From contig JACQFI010000054.1 of assembly GCA_016200135.1 (NCBI GenBank), forward strand, positions 1 to 44,863: 44,863 nucleotides of DNA. The letters are read 5' to 3'. Below are positions 6,208 through 16,300 of the stretch, one piece after another. Position numbers and translations under genes: made by a program. A model generated the notes under the pieces. It was not told the DNA's origin and ran no database searches. It saw only the letters and a list, made by a program, of their open reading frames with translations. The stretch's first letter is position 1; the number at the start of each line of letters is the position of its first letter. The DNA is from Planctomycetota bacterium. GTDB lineage: Bacteria > Planctomycetota > SZUA-567 > H5-PLA8.

Positions 6208-9200
6208 ATGCGCATCCTGTCGTTGAGCGTCTTGCTGAGTTTCATCTTAAACGCAGCGTTCCTATGTGGTGCGGAGAACTATCATTTAGCGCCTGCTCCG
6301 TACACGAGCGATCAGGATACGGTCGTTCTACTGCACTGGGATGGTACACACGCGGATGCCTCAGTATCCGCGCTCGCGTTCGAAACTCAGGGAGGCGGGT
6401 TCGATTCCGGCGTGATCGGCAAGGCTTGGCGCACCGACGGGAAGGCTCCGCTGACCTGCGCCCTCGCCAAGGAGATCGATCTGTCCAAGGGCTTTACGCT
6501 CGAAGCGTGGATCTGGCTGGACTACGGCGCAAGCGGCGACGAGCGCACAGTCTTCGAGTGCCCCGGTGTGGTGTCCTGTTTTGTGCTGGGGAGTGCGCGA
6601 ACGGCAGCCCGGATCGGATTCCAGATCAGCACCGATAAGGGGACCTTCGAGGCCAAGACGGACGATGTGATTCCTTATGAGCGCTGGGCCCATGTCGCAT
6701 GGACGTACGATCCGCACGCGCCCGCGGAGCAGGCGCTGTCCGTTCACGTTCACGGGATGGCCGTGGAGTCCGAGTGGGGGTTCGACAAACGCTCTGCGGT
6801 GCAAGGCACGCTGAAACCCTGCGTGAAGTCCCTGAAGATCGGCGGCGGCTTCAGCGGCGCGTTGGATGAACTGCGCCTCTCCGCAAAGCCGCAGGCTCTC
6901 AAAGACTGCCACAACGGTTGGCTGAGCGGGCGCTGGGGCGATTTTCAACCCTTTGTGCCCGATGCCATCGCCCAAGCGGACGCGGCGGCGGTGCCGCCCA
7001 ACGAGGCCCGGCTGACGGCGGCCGAAGCGGTTCCGACCTTTCAAGCGCTGGGGTTGTACGTCCGGTATTCCGGCGACGAGAACGGCGACGCGGCCTGCAA
7101 AGTAGCGTATCGCCGTAAGGGCGATGCGGAATGGCGTCCGGGCCTGGATCTGATTCCGGACAGGAAAGACCATGAGTTCCGGGGGAGCTTGTTCTATTTG
7201 GAGCCGGGGACGGCGTACGAACTGCAACTCGCGCTGGCCGATCCCGACATCAAGCGGCCCGTGCCGGCGCTGACGCTGGAGAAATCCACGTGGACCGATG
7301 CCATTCCCGTCGGCGAGGTGAAGGAACTCCCGGCGGGCGAGCGCAAGGCAGGAACACTGGTCATCGAGGCGCATGGAAAACCGGACGCCTGGGTCGTTTA
7401 CCGGCCCGCGGCGGGGCAGAGCGTGACGATCGACGGCGGCGCCGAGGCGGCGGACGCCGTGCTGATTCGGGATTCGAGTTACGTCGTCCTAGAGGGCGTG
7501 AACGTGATCGGCGGGGCAGAGAATGCCGTGCGCGTGCTGCGCAGCCGCCATGTCTGCATCCGCCATTGCGAGATGAGCGGCTGGGGCTCGCTCGGCACGC
7601 CTGGCCCAGGGACCGACAAGCGCGCCGTGGATGCCAAGAGCCGGCACATCAACTACCACGCGGGCATCAGGATCGACTTGGGCAGCGAGGCCGTCGTGGC
7701 CGAGCACAATTTCATTCATAGCCCCCGGGGGCACGCCAACAACTGGTCGCTGGGGCATCCCATGGGCCCGCAGGCCTTCGTTATCGCCAATACCGCGGGC
7801 CATCACGTGATCCGCTACAACGACTGCATCGGCTGCGAAGGCCACCGCTTCAACGACGTCATCGAAAGCATCGAGAATGGGTCGGCGTTTGGCGGGCCGT
7901 ACCGCGACACCGACATTCACGACAATTTCCTCGCCTACAGCAACGACGACGGCGTGGAACTCGACGGCGGCCAGATCAATGTGCGCTTCTGGAACAACCG
8001 CCAGGCATACAGCCTGTGCGGCATCAGTTGCGCGCCCTGCCGCAAAGGTCCTGCCTACATCGTACGCAACGTCTTCGGTCCGCTCGGCGACGACCGCGGC
8101 TCCTGCGGTTCGACCTACAAGATGGGCGGCGGCATACGCTGGTCGCTGGGCCGCGACGTGATCCTGCACAACACGATCTACGGGCCGGGGCGGGGGCTCT
8201 CGAGCGTGGGGTACGGCTCCGGAGAAGAGCGCGGCCGGTATCGCGCCTACGCCCGGAACAACCTATTTGCGGGCGGCGGCGGGCTGGACGTCTTCGATAA
8301 GTTGAAGGACGCCGAGAACGACTTCGACTTCGATCTCCTCGGACGCGGCGGCGTGGAAGCGGTGGAGGGCGCGGAGGCTCACGCCGTGAAGGCCAAGCCC
8401 ACCTTCGCGGACGAGCCGGCCGGGAACTGGCAGCTCGCGGAAGGGTCTCCAGGCATCGACGCCGGACAACCGCTGCCCAATATCAACGATGGCTTTTTCG
8501 GTAAAGCGCCGGACATGGGGGCCTTCGAGACCGGCGGTGCACAGCGGGCCATCCCCTCGCGGCCCTTTGGCTTGGCCGCAAGTCCGCAATGGGTGCGGAT
8601 CGATTCACGAGAGGCTGGCGGGGCCAAACTGAAGCTCACGGTTCCTGCTCCGGTCGGAAAACGCTGGAGCGTTCGCCCCAGTGAGGATTGGCTGAAGGCC
8701 GAACCCAAGGAAGGCGATTGCGGGCCGGATAGCCAGACCCTGTCCCTGACCGCGGCGACGAAGGAACTCGGTGATCGCCACGGAGCGCTCACGCTCCGCA
8801 CCGACGCGGGGTACCAGGTTTCCGTGCTGGTATCCGCAAGGACCTATCCCCAAAAGCCTTGGGAGCACGATGTCGAGGCTGAGGCCGGAGAGCTATCCGG
8901 CGGAATGCAAAAAGCCGAGTCAAAGGATGCCTCGGGCGGTTTCTATGTCTACACGCCGATTCCCGCTAACGGCGCCGACGGCAAACCCGGTCCCGTAGTG
9001 AAGGGTGAAGCCGTGTACAAATTCGAAGTGCCCGAAGACGGAACCTACTACCTGCGCGCCCGCTGCCTGTGCCCCGAGCCCAGCGGCAGCCACGACTCCT
9101 TTACCTTCTCAATGGATGGCGAATCCCGCAAGACCTGGGACGTGAAAGCGGGGGCCACGCGCTGGTCCTGGTGCTTCCTCATAGATCCGGAGGATAAATC

Positions 9201-9333
9201 CGAAGGCATGTGCCTGCTCAAACTGAAAAAAGGAAGCCATACGCTGAAGCTGATCACGCGAGAGGCAGGCACCAGCATTGACCGCCTGGTATTCGCCAAT
9301 CATCCATTTCCAACGCAGGCAGAAGCCCCATAG
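6208..9333 (+). CDS. Secreted LamG / right-handed beta-helix protein
   Basis: A 1041-residue exported protein. ATG at 6208 follows TGGAG. A signal peptide spans residues 1 to about 22 (MRILSLSVLLSF...FLCGA). Residues about 50-230 form a LamG/concanavalin-like domain (GFTLEAWIWLDYG, RWAHVAWTYD, GALDELRLS). Residues 270-350 look like a fibronectin-type module. Residues about 385-690 are a right-handed beta-helix with repeated I/V-x-N-type turns (YVVLEGVNVIGGAENAVRVL, HHVIRYNDCIGCEG, VILHNTIYG). Next comes a BACON-like module (about 735-830), then a carbohydrate-binding-like domain (880-1035, YYLRARCLC, HTLKLITREAGTSIDRLVF). Such proteins are usually surface or periplasmic polysaccharide-binding or lyase proteins. 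No lyase catalytic residues can be assigned from sequence alone. Confidence 0.85.
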   Translation: MRILSLSVLLSFILNAAFLCGAENYHLAPAPYTSDQDTVVLLHWDGTHADASVSALAFETQGGGFDSGVIGKAWRTDGKAPLTCALAKEIDLSKGFTLEAWIWLDYGASGDERTVFECPGVVSCFVLGSARTAARIGFQISTDKGTFEAKTDDVIPYERWAHVAWTYDPHAPAEQALSVHVHGMAVESEWGFDKRSAVQGTLKPCVKSLKIGGGFSGALDELRLSAKPQALKDCHNGWLSGRWGDFQPFVPDAIAQADAAAVPPNEARLTAAEAVPTFQALGLYVRYSGDENGDAACKVAYRRKGDAEWRPGLDLIPDRKDHEFRGSLFYLEPGTAYELQLALADPDIKRPVPALTLEKSTWTDAIPVGEVKELPAGERKAGTLVIEAHGKPDAWVVYRPAAGQSVTIDGGAEAADAVLIRDSSYVVLEGVNVIGGAENAVRVLRSRHVCIRHCEMSGWGSLGTPGPGTDKRAVDAKSRHINYHAGIRIDLGSEAVVAEHNFIHSPRGHANNWSLGHPMGPQAFVIANTAGHHVIRYNDCIGCEGHRFNDVIESIENGSAFGGPYRDTDIHDNFLAYSNDDGVELDGGQINVRFWNNRQAYSLCGISCAPCRKGPAYIVRNVFGPLGDDRGSCGSTYKMGGGIRWSLGRDVILHNTIYGPGRGLSSVGYGSGEERGRYRAYARNNLFAGGGGLDVFDKLKDAENDFDFDLLGRGGVEAVEGAEAHAVKAKPTFADEPAGNWQLAEGSPGIDAGQPLPNINDGFFGKAPDMGAFETGGAQRAIPSRPFGLAASPQWVRIDSREAGGAKLKLTVPAPVGKRWSVRPSEDWLKAEPKEGDCGPDSQTLSLTAATKELGDRHGALTLRTDAGYQVSVLVSARTYPQKPWEHDVEAEAGELSGGMQKAESKDASGGFYVYTPIPANGADGKPGPVVKGEAVYKFEVPEDGTYYLRARCLCPEPSGSHDSFTFSMDGESRKTWDVKAGATRWSWCFLIDPEDKSEGMCLLKLKKGSHTLKLITREAGTSIDRLVFANHPFPTQAEAP

Positions 9334-9643
9334 CGTGAGCCTCACGCGGCTGTCGCACTATGTGTGCAAGTCGCGATCCTCCGCTGAAAAGCGTTCCATG
9401 GCGAATTCCCAACATCTTATTGGATATCTAGATGCGATCCCGATGAGGATGTCCGGCGGAGTTGACTTTGCCGGCTGTATGGCTATCATTCCTGCGATGA
9501 ATTCACAGGTGCAACTTAGGCTATTGGCCGGGAACGGCATGCTCCGTCAGGTTAGCGATGGCGCGGCACGGATGGTATCAAGAACGAACGGGACGGTTTA
9601 TTTAACGCACTGATCGGACCGAATGGGAGGCTGGCGCCGGCCG
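9334..9643 (+). other. Intergenic stretch before the sigma54 activator
   Basis: No credible gene: reading frames here lack ribosome sites and sensible composition. It contains one plausible sigma70-type promoter (9462-9489). No transcription terminator hairpin for the beta-helix gene was found. Confidence 0.5.
9462..9489 (+). promoter_or_regulatory. Putative sigma70 promoter for the activator gene
   Basis: TTGACT (9462-9467), 16-nt spacer, TATCAT (9484-9489); each hexamer differs from consensus at one position. It lies about 155 bp upstream of the activator start and could drive the activator and prolyl isomerase genes. Confidence 0.4.
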
Positions 9644-10921
9644 ATGGACACCCCGTTTATCAATGCAAAGGAATTCGGCTACGCCCCCTCTACGCGGCGG
9701 GGCCAGAGTTTCGAGCCACACGGGCCTTCCGATCTTGCAGAGTACCTGAACGAGAACATCGCGCGCATCGAGTCCCTGAAGCTGAAGGTGCTTGAGATCG
9801 CCATGCTGAGCCCCGCGGACCGGGACATCTTCTTCCAGAACCTCGACCTGCTGCGCAGCGCGTTCATCGACTTCGCCAGCCGCCAGTACCGCAGCAGCGA
9901 AGAACCGCGCCCGCGGACACAGAGCAAACAGTCATTCTCATGGAAGTCGGACCTGATCATCGAAGGCATCATCGGCAGCAGCGCGGTCATCACGGAGATC
10001 CTCAAGACCATCGGCAGCGTGGCGCCGAGCAGTCTGACGGTGCTGCTGGAAGGCGAGACCGGCACCGGCAAGGAACTCTTTGCCCGCATCATCCACCTCA
10101 ATAGCAAGCGCCAGAAGTTCGTGGCCGTGAACTGCGGTGCGTTTCCACCGGGCGTGATCGAGTCCGAACTCTTCGGCCACGTGAAAGGCTCGTTTACGGG
10201 TGCTTCGGCCGACCGCAAGGGTAAGTTCGAGGAGGCGGACGAGGGCACGATCTTTCTCGATGAGATCGGCGAACTGGAACCGCTCGCGCAGGTGAAACTG
10301 CTGCGCGTGCTCGAGACCGGCGAACTTCAGCGCGTGGGTTCGGACAAGTTCAAACAGGTGGATGTCCGGGTGATCGCGGCGACCAACCGGAACCTGGAAG
10401 CCATGGTCCGGGAAGGGCGCTTCCGCGAGGACCTCTACTACCGCCTTAACATGTGCCCCATCCACCTCCCGTCGCTGCGTGAACGCCGGGACGAGATCGG
10501 CATCCTGCTCGAATACTTCCTCGAAGAAGCCTGCGCGAAGCAGAACAAGAGCGTGCCTAAGATCGACGCGGAGTTGCGCCATTATCTTTGCGCCATTTAC
10601 GACTACCGCGGCAATATCCGCGAGCTGAAAAACATCGCCCAGTTCATGGCCTGCATCGCCGGCGAAGGGCCCATCGCGCTCGCGCACCTCCCGGAACGGT
10701 ATCGCGCGAGCACCGCCGGGGTGGGAGACTCCAACGGCAACGGTTCCTCGACGGAACACCGGCGTTCGCTCCTGCGGGACACCGAGCGCGCCTATTGGGT
10801 CAGCATGCTTCAGAAGCACCGCGGGGATGTTCGAAAAGTGTGCAGCGAAACCAAGCTTAGCCGGTCGCGCGTTTACCAGCTTCTCGAACAGTGCCAATTG
10901 AAACCTAACGCGTTCCGGTAA
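9644..10921 (+). CDS. Sigma54-dependent transcriptional activator without receiver domain
   Basis: A 425-residue bacterial enhancer-binding protein. In MDTPF numbering: an unclassified N-terminal region (1-105) with a helical stretch; an AAA+ domain with Walker A GETGTGKE (136-143), the sigma54-contact loop GSFTGA (181-186, a Ser variant of GAFTGA) and Walker [10 protein letters not shown] (200-208); the sensor/arginine region [10 protein letters not shown]; and a C-terminal Fis-type helix-turn-helix (last 50 residues, [21 protein letters not shown]). There is no phospho-receiver domain, so control must come from the short N-terminal region or a partner protein. GGGAGG lies 13 nt before ATG 9644; an in-frame ATG at 9623 is the alternative. 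It sits 18 bp upstream of the prolyl isomerase and probably regulates the export locus. Confidence 0.92.
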   Translation: MDTPFINAKEFGYAPSTRRGQSFEPHGPSDLAEYLNENIARIESLKLKVLEIAMLSPADRDIFFQNLDLLRSAFIDFASRQYRSSEEPRPRTQSKQSFSWKSDLIIEGIIGSSAVITEILKTIGSVAPSSLTVLLEGETGTGKELFARIIHLNSKRQKFVAVNCGAFPPGVIESELFGHVKGSFTGASADRKGKFEEADEGTIFLDEIGELEPLAQVKLLRVLETGELQRVGSDKFKQVDVRVIAATNRNLEAMVREGRFREDLYYRLNMCPIHLPSLRERRDEIGILLEYFLEEACAKQNKSVPKIDAELRHYLCAIYDYRGNIRELKNIAQFMACIAGEGPIALAHLPERYRASTAGVGDSNGNGSSTEHRRSLLRDTERAYWVSMLQKHRGDVRKVCSETKLSRSRVYQLLEQCQLKPNAFR

Positions 10922-10939
10922 CCTTTAAAGGACCTAGGC

Positions 10940-11701
10940 ATGGAACTTCAAGATGCGCTGATCCACGTCAACGGTTCGCGTGTGACCGTGGCGGACGTGC
11001 TGCTGCAGTTGAAGGTAACGGGTGTTTTTCGGGATGAGGTCTGCCGGCTGGTCGAGAACCAGGTGATCCTGGAGAAGGCCAAGGAACTGGGCCTCGAAGT
11101 CAGCGACGCGGAGTTTTACGACTTCGCCCAGGCTAAGCGGCACCATTGGGGCCTAACGCGCGCCGAAGAGATGAACGAATACTGCCGCGCCAACGGCGTG
11201 ACGATGGAGCAGTGGGAAGAGGTCACGCGCAGCGAACTCCTGCGGGCTAAAATACGGAGTAAAGTAGTTGAGGAGCGGGCGATTAACGATTATTTTGAGT
11301 CTCACCGCGATTTGATGAAGACCGTCTCGGTGTCCCGCATCGTGTGCGCGGACAGCCGCAAGGCCGACGAGATCAAACGAGCGGCCCTCGAGGGCAACGA
11401 CAGCTTCTCGGAGTTGGCCCGGAAGAACTCCAAGGAGGAAAGCACGCGCATCGCCGGCGGTTTTCTGGGCTCGGTAAAGCGCGGCATGCTCCCGAAGAAG
11501 GCGGACGAGGCGATCTTTGCGGCCAAGGTCGGCGATATTGCGGGGCCGTTTGTCGAGAACGGTTGCTGTACGCTGTATAAGATCGATGCGATTCGCGATG
11601 CCGAGCTGACGGATACCATGCGCCGGGAAGTCGCGGACCGGATTTTCTCGGCGTGGCTGCATAAGGCCATCGACGAAACGAGTTTTGAGCGACCCAAGTA
11701 A
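10940..11701 (+). CDS. Parvulin-type peptidyl-prolyl cis-trans isomerase
   Basis: A 253-residue protein starting at ATG 10940 after AAAGGA. Residues 1-110 are a helical SurA/PpiC-like chaperone region. Residues about 127-218 are a parvulin domain, with VSRIVCAD, FSELARKNSKEESTRIAGGFLGSV, MLPKKADEAIFAAKVGDIAGPF and a closing strand CTLYKI. There is no signal peptide or membrane segment, so it is probably cytoplasmic, unlike SurA. That suggests it helps keep an export substrate competent or assembles the machine before translocation. It is nearly contiguous with the activator gene and 157 bp upstream of the HlyD-like gene. PpiC-like proteins are known companions of bacteriocin and type I export loci. 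Confidence 0.88.
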   Translation: MELQDALIHVNGSRVTVADVLLQLKVTGVFRDEVCRLVENQVILEKAKELGLEVSDAEFYDFAQAKRHHWGLTRAEEMNEYCRANGVTMEQWEEVTRSELLRAKIRSKVVEERAINDYFESHRDLMKTVSVSRIVCADSRKADEIKRAALEGNDSFSELARKNSKEESTRIAGGFLGSVKRGMLPKKADEAIFAAKVGDIAGPFVENGCCTLYKIDAIRDAELTDTMRREVADRIFSAWLHKAIDETSFERPK

Positions 11702-11858
11702 GTAAGCTTCGCCGGACGGTTGGAATCATGGCGGGCGGCAGGGCGGGGGCGTGCGAAGTTTGCATGCGCTTCCGCAGGAAGAGACTGTTCCCGGGCCGGC
11801 CGGCAACGGGTGAGGCGGGCGGAAAGCGTCCGCAAGCGCGCAGCGAGGTGGTGGACAT

Positions 11859-13367
11859 ATGGCGGAAGGCGAACAGAGCGCAGTAAACGTCATTGGTTCG
11901 GGCGTGCAGGAAGCCAAACACACGATGAAGGCGGCGCGCCTGCTTTATTCGGCGCCGCCGATCGTTCTGCGCGGCCCGATCTACATGGTCTTCCTGGTGG
12001 CTATTGGCGCGGTGGTGTACGCCTGCGTCAGCAAGGTGGGCAGCTATGTCACCTGTCCGCTGGAACTGGTGAAGAACGAGACCAAGATCCAGGCGCCCGC
12101 GGGCGGCATCGTGGCGCGCATCAATGTCATTCCGGGCAGCAAGTTCGAGACCCTGACGAACCTGATCGACATCCAATTCAAGACCATGGCGACGGCGGGC
12201 TCCGAGAAGGAGAACCTGCAGGACCAACTCGACCGCTTGATGGAAAAGCGCGCCCGCATCATGGAAGGCGGCGAGAAGATCCAGTCGCGCATCAAGGATT
12301 TGAAGAACACCCTGAAGGCGATCGAGGCCAAGTTCCCTGCGCTTGAGAAGGAGATCGAGAAGGAAGACGTTGAGTTCAAGGCGCAATTGGACGAGCAGGA
12401 ATCCCGGTACAAGATCGTCGAAAAGCAGCTCGAACAGGCCGCGAACGAAGCCCAGAAATGGGCCACGCTCGAGAAGACTCGCAAAGATGCGGTCAAGGAC
12501 GCGCAGAAGGCGCTCGACGACGAAGAAGCACTCCTGAAGAAGCAACAGTCCACCGTCCTGCAGGTGCAGGCCATGAAAGACCAGTTGCGGGGGGCCACTG
12601 AGGCCCTAGTGACGACCCAGTCGGCCATGGACCAGGCGCTGAAGGAGAAGTCCAAGCTCGAATTGACGTTGATCGACGAGAAGGCCAAGCCGGACCGCCT
12701 GCGCAACCAGCAGGCCCGCGCCAAGCTGGACCGCGACGCGCGCAAAGCACAGCTCGAAGAGCAACGCTCGCAGACGCGCTTCCAGATCGAAGAGATGAAC
12801 CTGGCGCTGGGACAGGACCTGGACACGATCAACAAAGAAATCGACCGCATGCAAGGCCAGATCAAGGAATCCGGCACGCTGACCACCAACTACAAGTTCG
12901 AAGGCGAATACTGCCGCGTATACAGTCCGTATGGCGGGACCGTGACGCAGGTATACGTGAAGCCGGGCCAGCAGATCAATGCGGGCGACGTGGTCATGTC
13001 GGTGATCAAGGACACCGAGCCGATGGAAGCACGGCTCCTGATCCAGAACCGCGATATCGGCCGGCTGAAGGACCGTGCGGAAGTGATGATTAAATACGAC
13101 GCTTACCCGTACCAGGAATTCAAGATACAGAAGGGCCACATCAAACGGATCTCCAAGACGCCGAGCGACAAACCAGGCGAAGAATCCTTTTACGATGTTC
13201 GTGTCAGCCTGGACAAGGACTACGTCAACGTGAGTTCCGAAGAAGATCCGAAGTATCAGAAGCTTGCGATCGGGTTGCGCGGCTACGCGGACATCGAGAC
13301 CGGCAAGCGCCGTTTGATCGAGATTATTTTCACGCCCATTTCGAAGTTCTTTGGTTCAGACGACTAA
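11859..13367 (+). CDS. HlyD-family membrane fusion protein (type I export adaptor)
   Basis: A 502-residue adaptor. ATG 11859 follows GAGGTGG. One transmembrane segment lies at about residues 40-58 (IYMVFLVAIGAVVYACV), leaving a short cytoplasmic N-terminus. A split lipoyl/barrel-sandwich domain flanks a very long coiled coil: first half IQAPAGGIVARINVIPGSKF (near 78-98), coil from about 110 to 335, second half VYSPYGGTVTQVYVKPGQ (near 350-370). A beta-barrel domain follows (MEARLLIQNRDIGRLKDRAEVMIKYD). The coil is long for a TolC-docking hairpin. It would link the ABC exporter encoded 24 bp downstream to the TolC-like channels encoded on the other strand. Confidence 0.92.
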   Translation: MAEGEQSAVNVIGSGVQEAKHTMKAARLLYSAPPIVLRGPIYMVFLVAIGAVVYACVSKVGSYVTCPLELVKNETKIQAPAGGIVARINVIPGSKFETLTNLIDIQFKTMATAGSEKENLQDQLDRLMEKRARIMEGGEKIQSRIKDLKNTLKAIEAKFPALEKEIEKEDVEFKAQLDEQESRYKIVEKQLEQAANEAQKWATLEKTRKDAVKDAQKALDDEEALLKKQQSTVLQVQAMKDQLRGATEALVTTQSAMDQALKEKSKLELTLIDEKAKPDRLRNQQARAKLDRDARKAQLEEQRSQTRFQIEEMNLALGQDLDTINKEIDRMQGQIKESGTLTTNYKFEGEYCRVYSPYGGTVTQVYVKPGQQINAGDVVMSVIKDTEPMEARLLIQNRDIGRLKDRAEVMIKYDAYPYQEFKIQKGHIKRISKTPSDKPGEESFYDVRVSLDKDYVNVSSEEDPKYQKLAIGLRGYADIETGKRRLIEIIFTPISKFFGSDD

Positions 13368-13391
13368 GCGCGTTGCGGGAGACGAGCCGGA

Positions 13392-16300
13392 ATGGCTACG
13401 AAGCAAGAAGAAGTTCGCAAGATTCTCGACACGCATTTCATCTTCAGCCCCTTGTCCGCTACGGACAAGCGGGCCATCGAAGACTTGTTCGAGATCGAGA
13501 AGTATGCCGCGGGCGCCGTGGTTGCCGAGGCCGGCCGTCCAATGACCGGCATGTACTCGATCTACAGCGGCGCCGTGCGGATGAAGGGTTTCAACGATAA
13601 CGGGAAGCGCATCAGCCTGGGCGAGCAGTCCGAAGACAGCACCTTTGGCGAGATCTCGCTGCTGACGGACGCCAACTGGGACCAGCAGGTGATGGCCACC
13701 GGCGACGCCATCCTGCTCAAGCTTCCTTCCAGCAAACTGCGCCAGTTCCTGCGGCTCAATCCGCACCTCGAACAGCATTTCCGCCAGCAGATCGGCACCA
13801 TCGAGATGCGCAAGCGCCTGCGCGGCATTTTGGGCACGGCGCAATATTCGCCGGAACTGGCCACCGAGATCCTCAACAACATCGGCGTAAAGAAGATCAA
13901 GCGCGGCACCTACGTCTTCAAGCAGGCCGACGAAGACCCGCGCCTTTACTACATCGAAGGCGGCTCCTGCGAACTCGTCCGCAGCATGATCGAAGGCACG
14001 GTGGTGCTCGAAAAGGTGGGCCGGGGTGGGCTGATCGGAGAGACCGGCGCGGTCTCGCTGCAGCCGCAGAACTACTCGGCGCTCGCGGTTACGGACCTCA
14101 CGGTGCTCGTCATCCGGCAGCCCGAAGTCAAAAAGATCCTCGATACGAACTTCGAACTGAAGGAGAAGCTCGAACAGCGCATCCGCCAGCTTAAGGAACG
14201 CGAGAAGGAAAATGCCTCGGCGCTGAAGCGCCAGGAAGGCATGGATCAGCGCATCCACGTGGAGGCGATCGGCGAGGCCGAGTTCCGCCGGCTGAGCAAG
14301 AAGACCGACGTTGGCAAGTTCAAGCTGATCAAGCAGCAGACGCCGGCCGAGAACGTGGCCGCCTGCCTGGCGATGCTCTCCGAACACTACGGCAAGAGTT
14401 TCACGGTCGGCCAGGTCCAGGAACTCGCCAACATCAACACCGAGACGGCCATGCTCCCGCAGGTCTGCTCGGCCGCCGAACAGCTCGGGTTCCGAGCCAA
14501 GTATTACCAGGTCCGCTACGACCAGATCCGCCAACTCGAACTGCCTTCCATCATCCTGTGGGAGAATTACCACTACGTGGTGGTCTACCGCGTGACCGAT
14601 TCCGCGGTGTATATCGCCGATCCGCTCACGGGCCTGAAGACGGTGGGCCGGAAAGAGTTCGAGTCCGGCTGGGACGGCGTGGTGGTGGTCACCGAGCCCA
14701 CGCAGAAATTCAAGACCCTCGACGCCCCGGAACATCCATACGCGCGGTTCATCGGCTACATGCTGCCGTACAAGTTCTACTTCTTCGAGGCCTTTCTGGC
14801 CGTGCTGGTCATGAACATCCTGGGCCTGGCCTCGCCGCTCTTCGTCCAGAACATCGTGGACAAAGTCGTCGTCCATAAGGACGAGATCCTGCTGAACATG
14901 ATGCTCGCGGGCATGGTGATGATTACCGTCTTCACGCTCATGACCAGCGGCGCCCAGAGCCTGCTGCTGGCGCACGTGATCGCGCGCATCGACATGAAGA
15001 TGATGTCGGAGTTCTACCGGCACGTGCTGAGCATGCCCATGCGCTTTTTCCAGAGCCGCCAGATCGGCGATATTCTCTCCCGCTTCGGCGAAAACCAGAA
15101 AATCCGCGGCATCCTGGCCGGCACCACCATTACCGTCGTCCTCGACGCCCTTATGATTGTCCTCTACATCCTGATGATGCTGATCTACAACAAGTGGCTG
15201 ACGCTGATGGTGCTCTGCTTCATTCCGATCTACATCGGCAACACGCTCTTCTTCACGCCGCGGTTGAACAATATCTACAACCAGCTCTTCTTGAGCAGCG
15301 CCGCGTCGCAGTCCTCGCTCATTGAATCGCTGCACGGCATCGAAGCGATCAAGTCGACGGCGAACGAGTATTGGGCGCGCGCGCGCTGGGAAGACGCGTT
15401 CGTCGAGAACGTCAACCTGGGCTACAAGTCGGCGAAGATCGAACTGGTCTTCAACAGCGTCAGCCAACTCATCAACCTCACGGCCAACATCTCGATCCTG
15501 TGGGTCGGCGCGACCCAGGTAATCTTGGACAAGATGTCGATTGGCGAACTGATGGGCTTCAACATCCTCATGGGCGAAGTGATGGGACCGATCATGAACA
15601 TGGTCCGCCTGTGGGGCAACCTCCAGGAAATCCGCATCGCCATGGACCGCGTGAACGACGTCGCGATCCTCAAGCCCGAGCAGGTGGCGATCACCAGCGT
15701 TGGCGCAGCCCCGGCTGTATTGCCGCGGCTGGAAGGCCGCATCGAGTTCCGCAACACCTGCTTCCGTTATGGTGGCGAAGACACGCCCCTGATCCTGAAC
15801 AACTTCAATCTGGTGATCGAGCCGGGACAGAGCGTCGCGTTTGTCGGGCCGTCGGGCTGCGGAAAGAGCACCGCGATCAAGATGATCATGGGCTTCAACA
15901 TGCCCACCGGCGGCGAGTGCCTGGTGGACGGCAAGGATATTACGGTCGTTGACCTGACCAGCTACCGCCGGCAGATCGGCGTGGTGCTGCAGGACAGCTT
16001 CCTCTTCAGCGATACGGTGGCGGGCAACATCGCGCTTGGCGACACGGAACCCGACATGAACGCGGTGCGCGAAGCCGCGCGGCTTTCCAGCGCCGACGAC
16101 TTTATCGCCCGCCTGCAGCAGGGCTACCAGACTCCGCTGGGCGAGAAGGGCATCCAGGTGTCCGGCGGACAACGCCAGCGCATCTGCATCGCCCGTGCGC
16201 TTTATCGCCGGCCGAAGATTCTCATCTTCGACGAGGCCACGAGCGCCCTGGACAACGAATCCGAGGCGCGCATCCAGCAGAACATGAAGCAGATTCTCAC

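Noticed and set aside
9278..9613. Open frame between the beta-helix gene and the activator
   Set aside because: Starts inside the preceding gene, has no ribosome site and no recognisable content.
11702..11858. Possible sigma54 promoter before the HlyD-like gene
   Set aside because: GGGGGCGTGCGAAGTTTGC looked similar to -24/-12 but the GG and GC elements are not at the required 10-base spacing.
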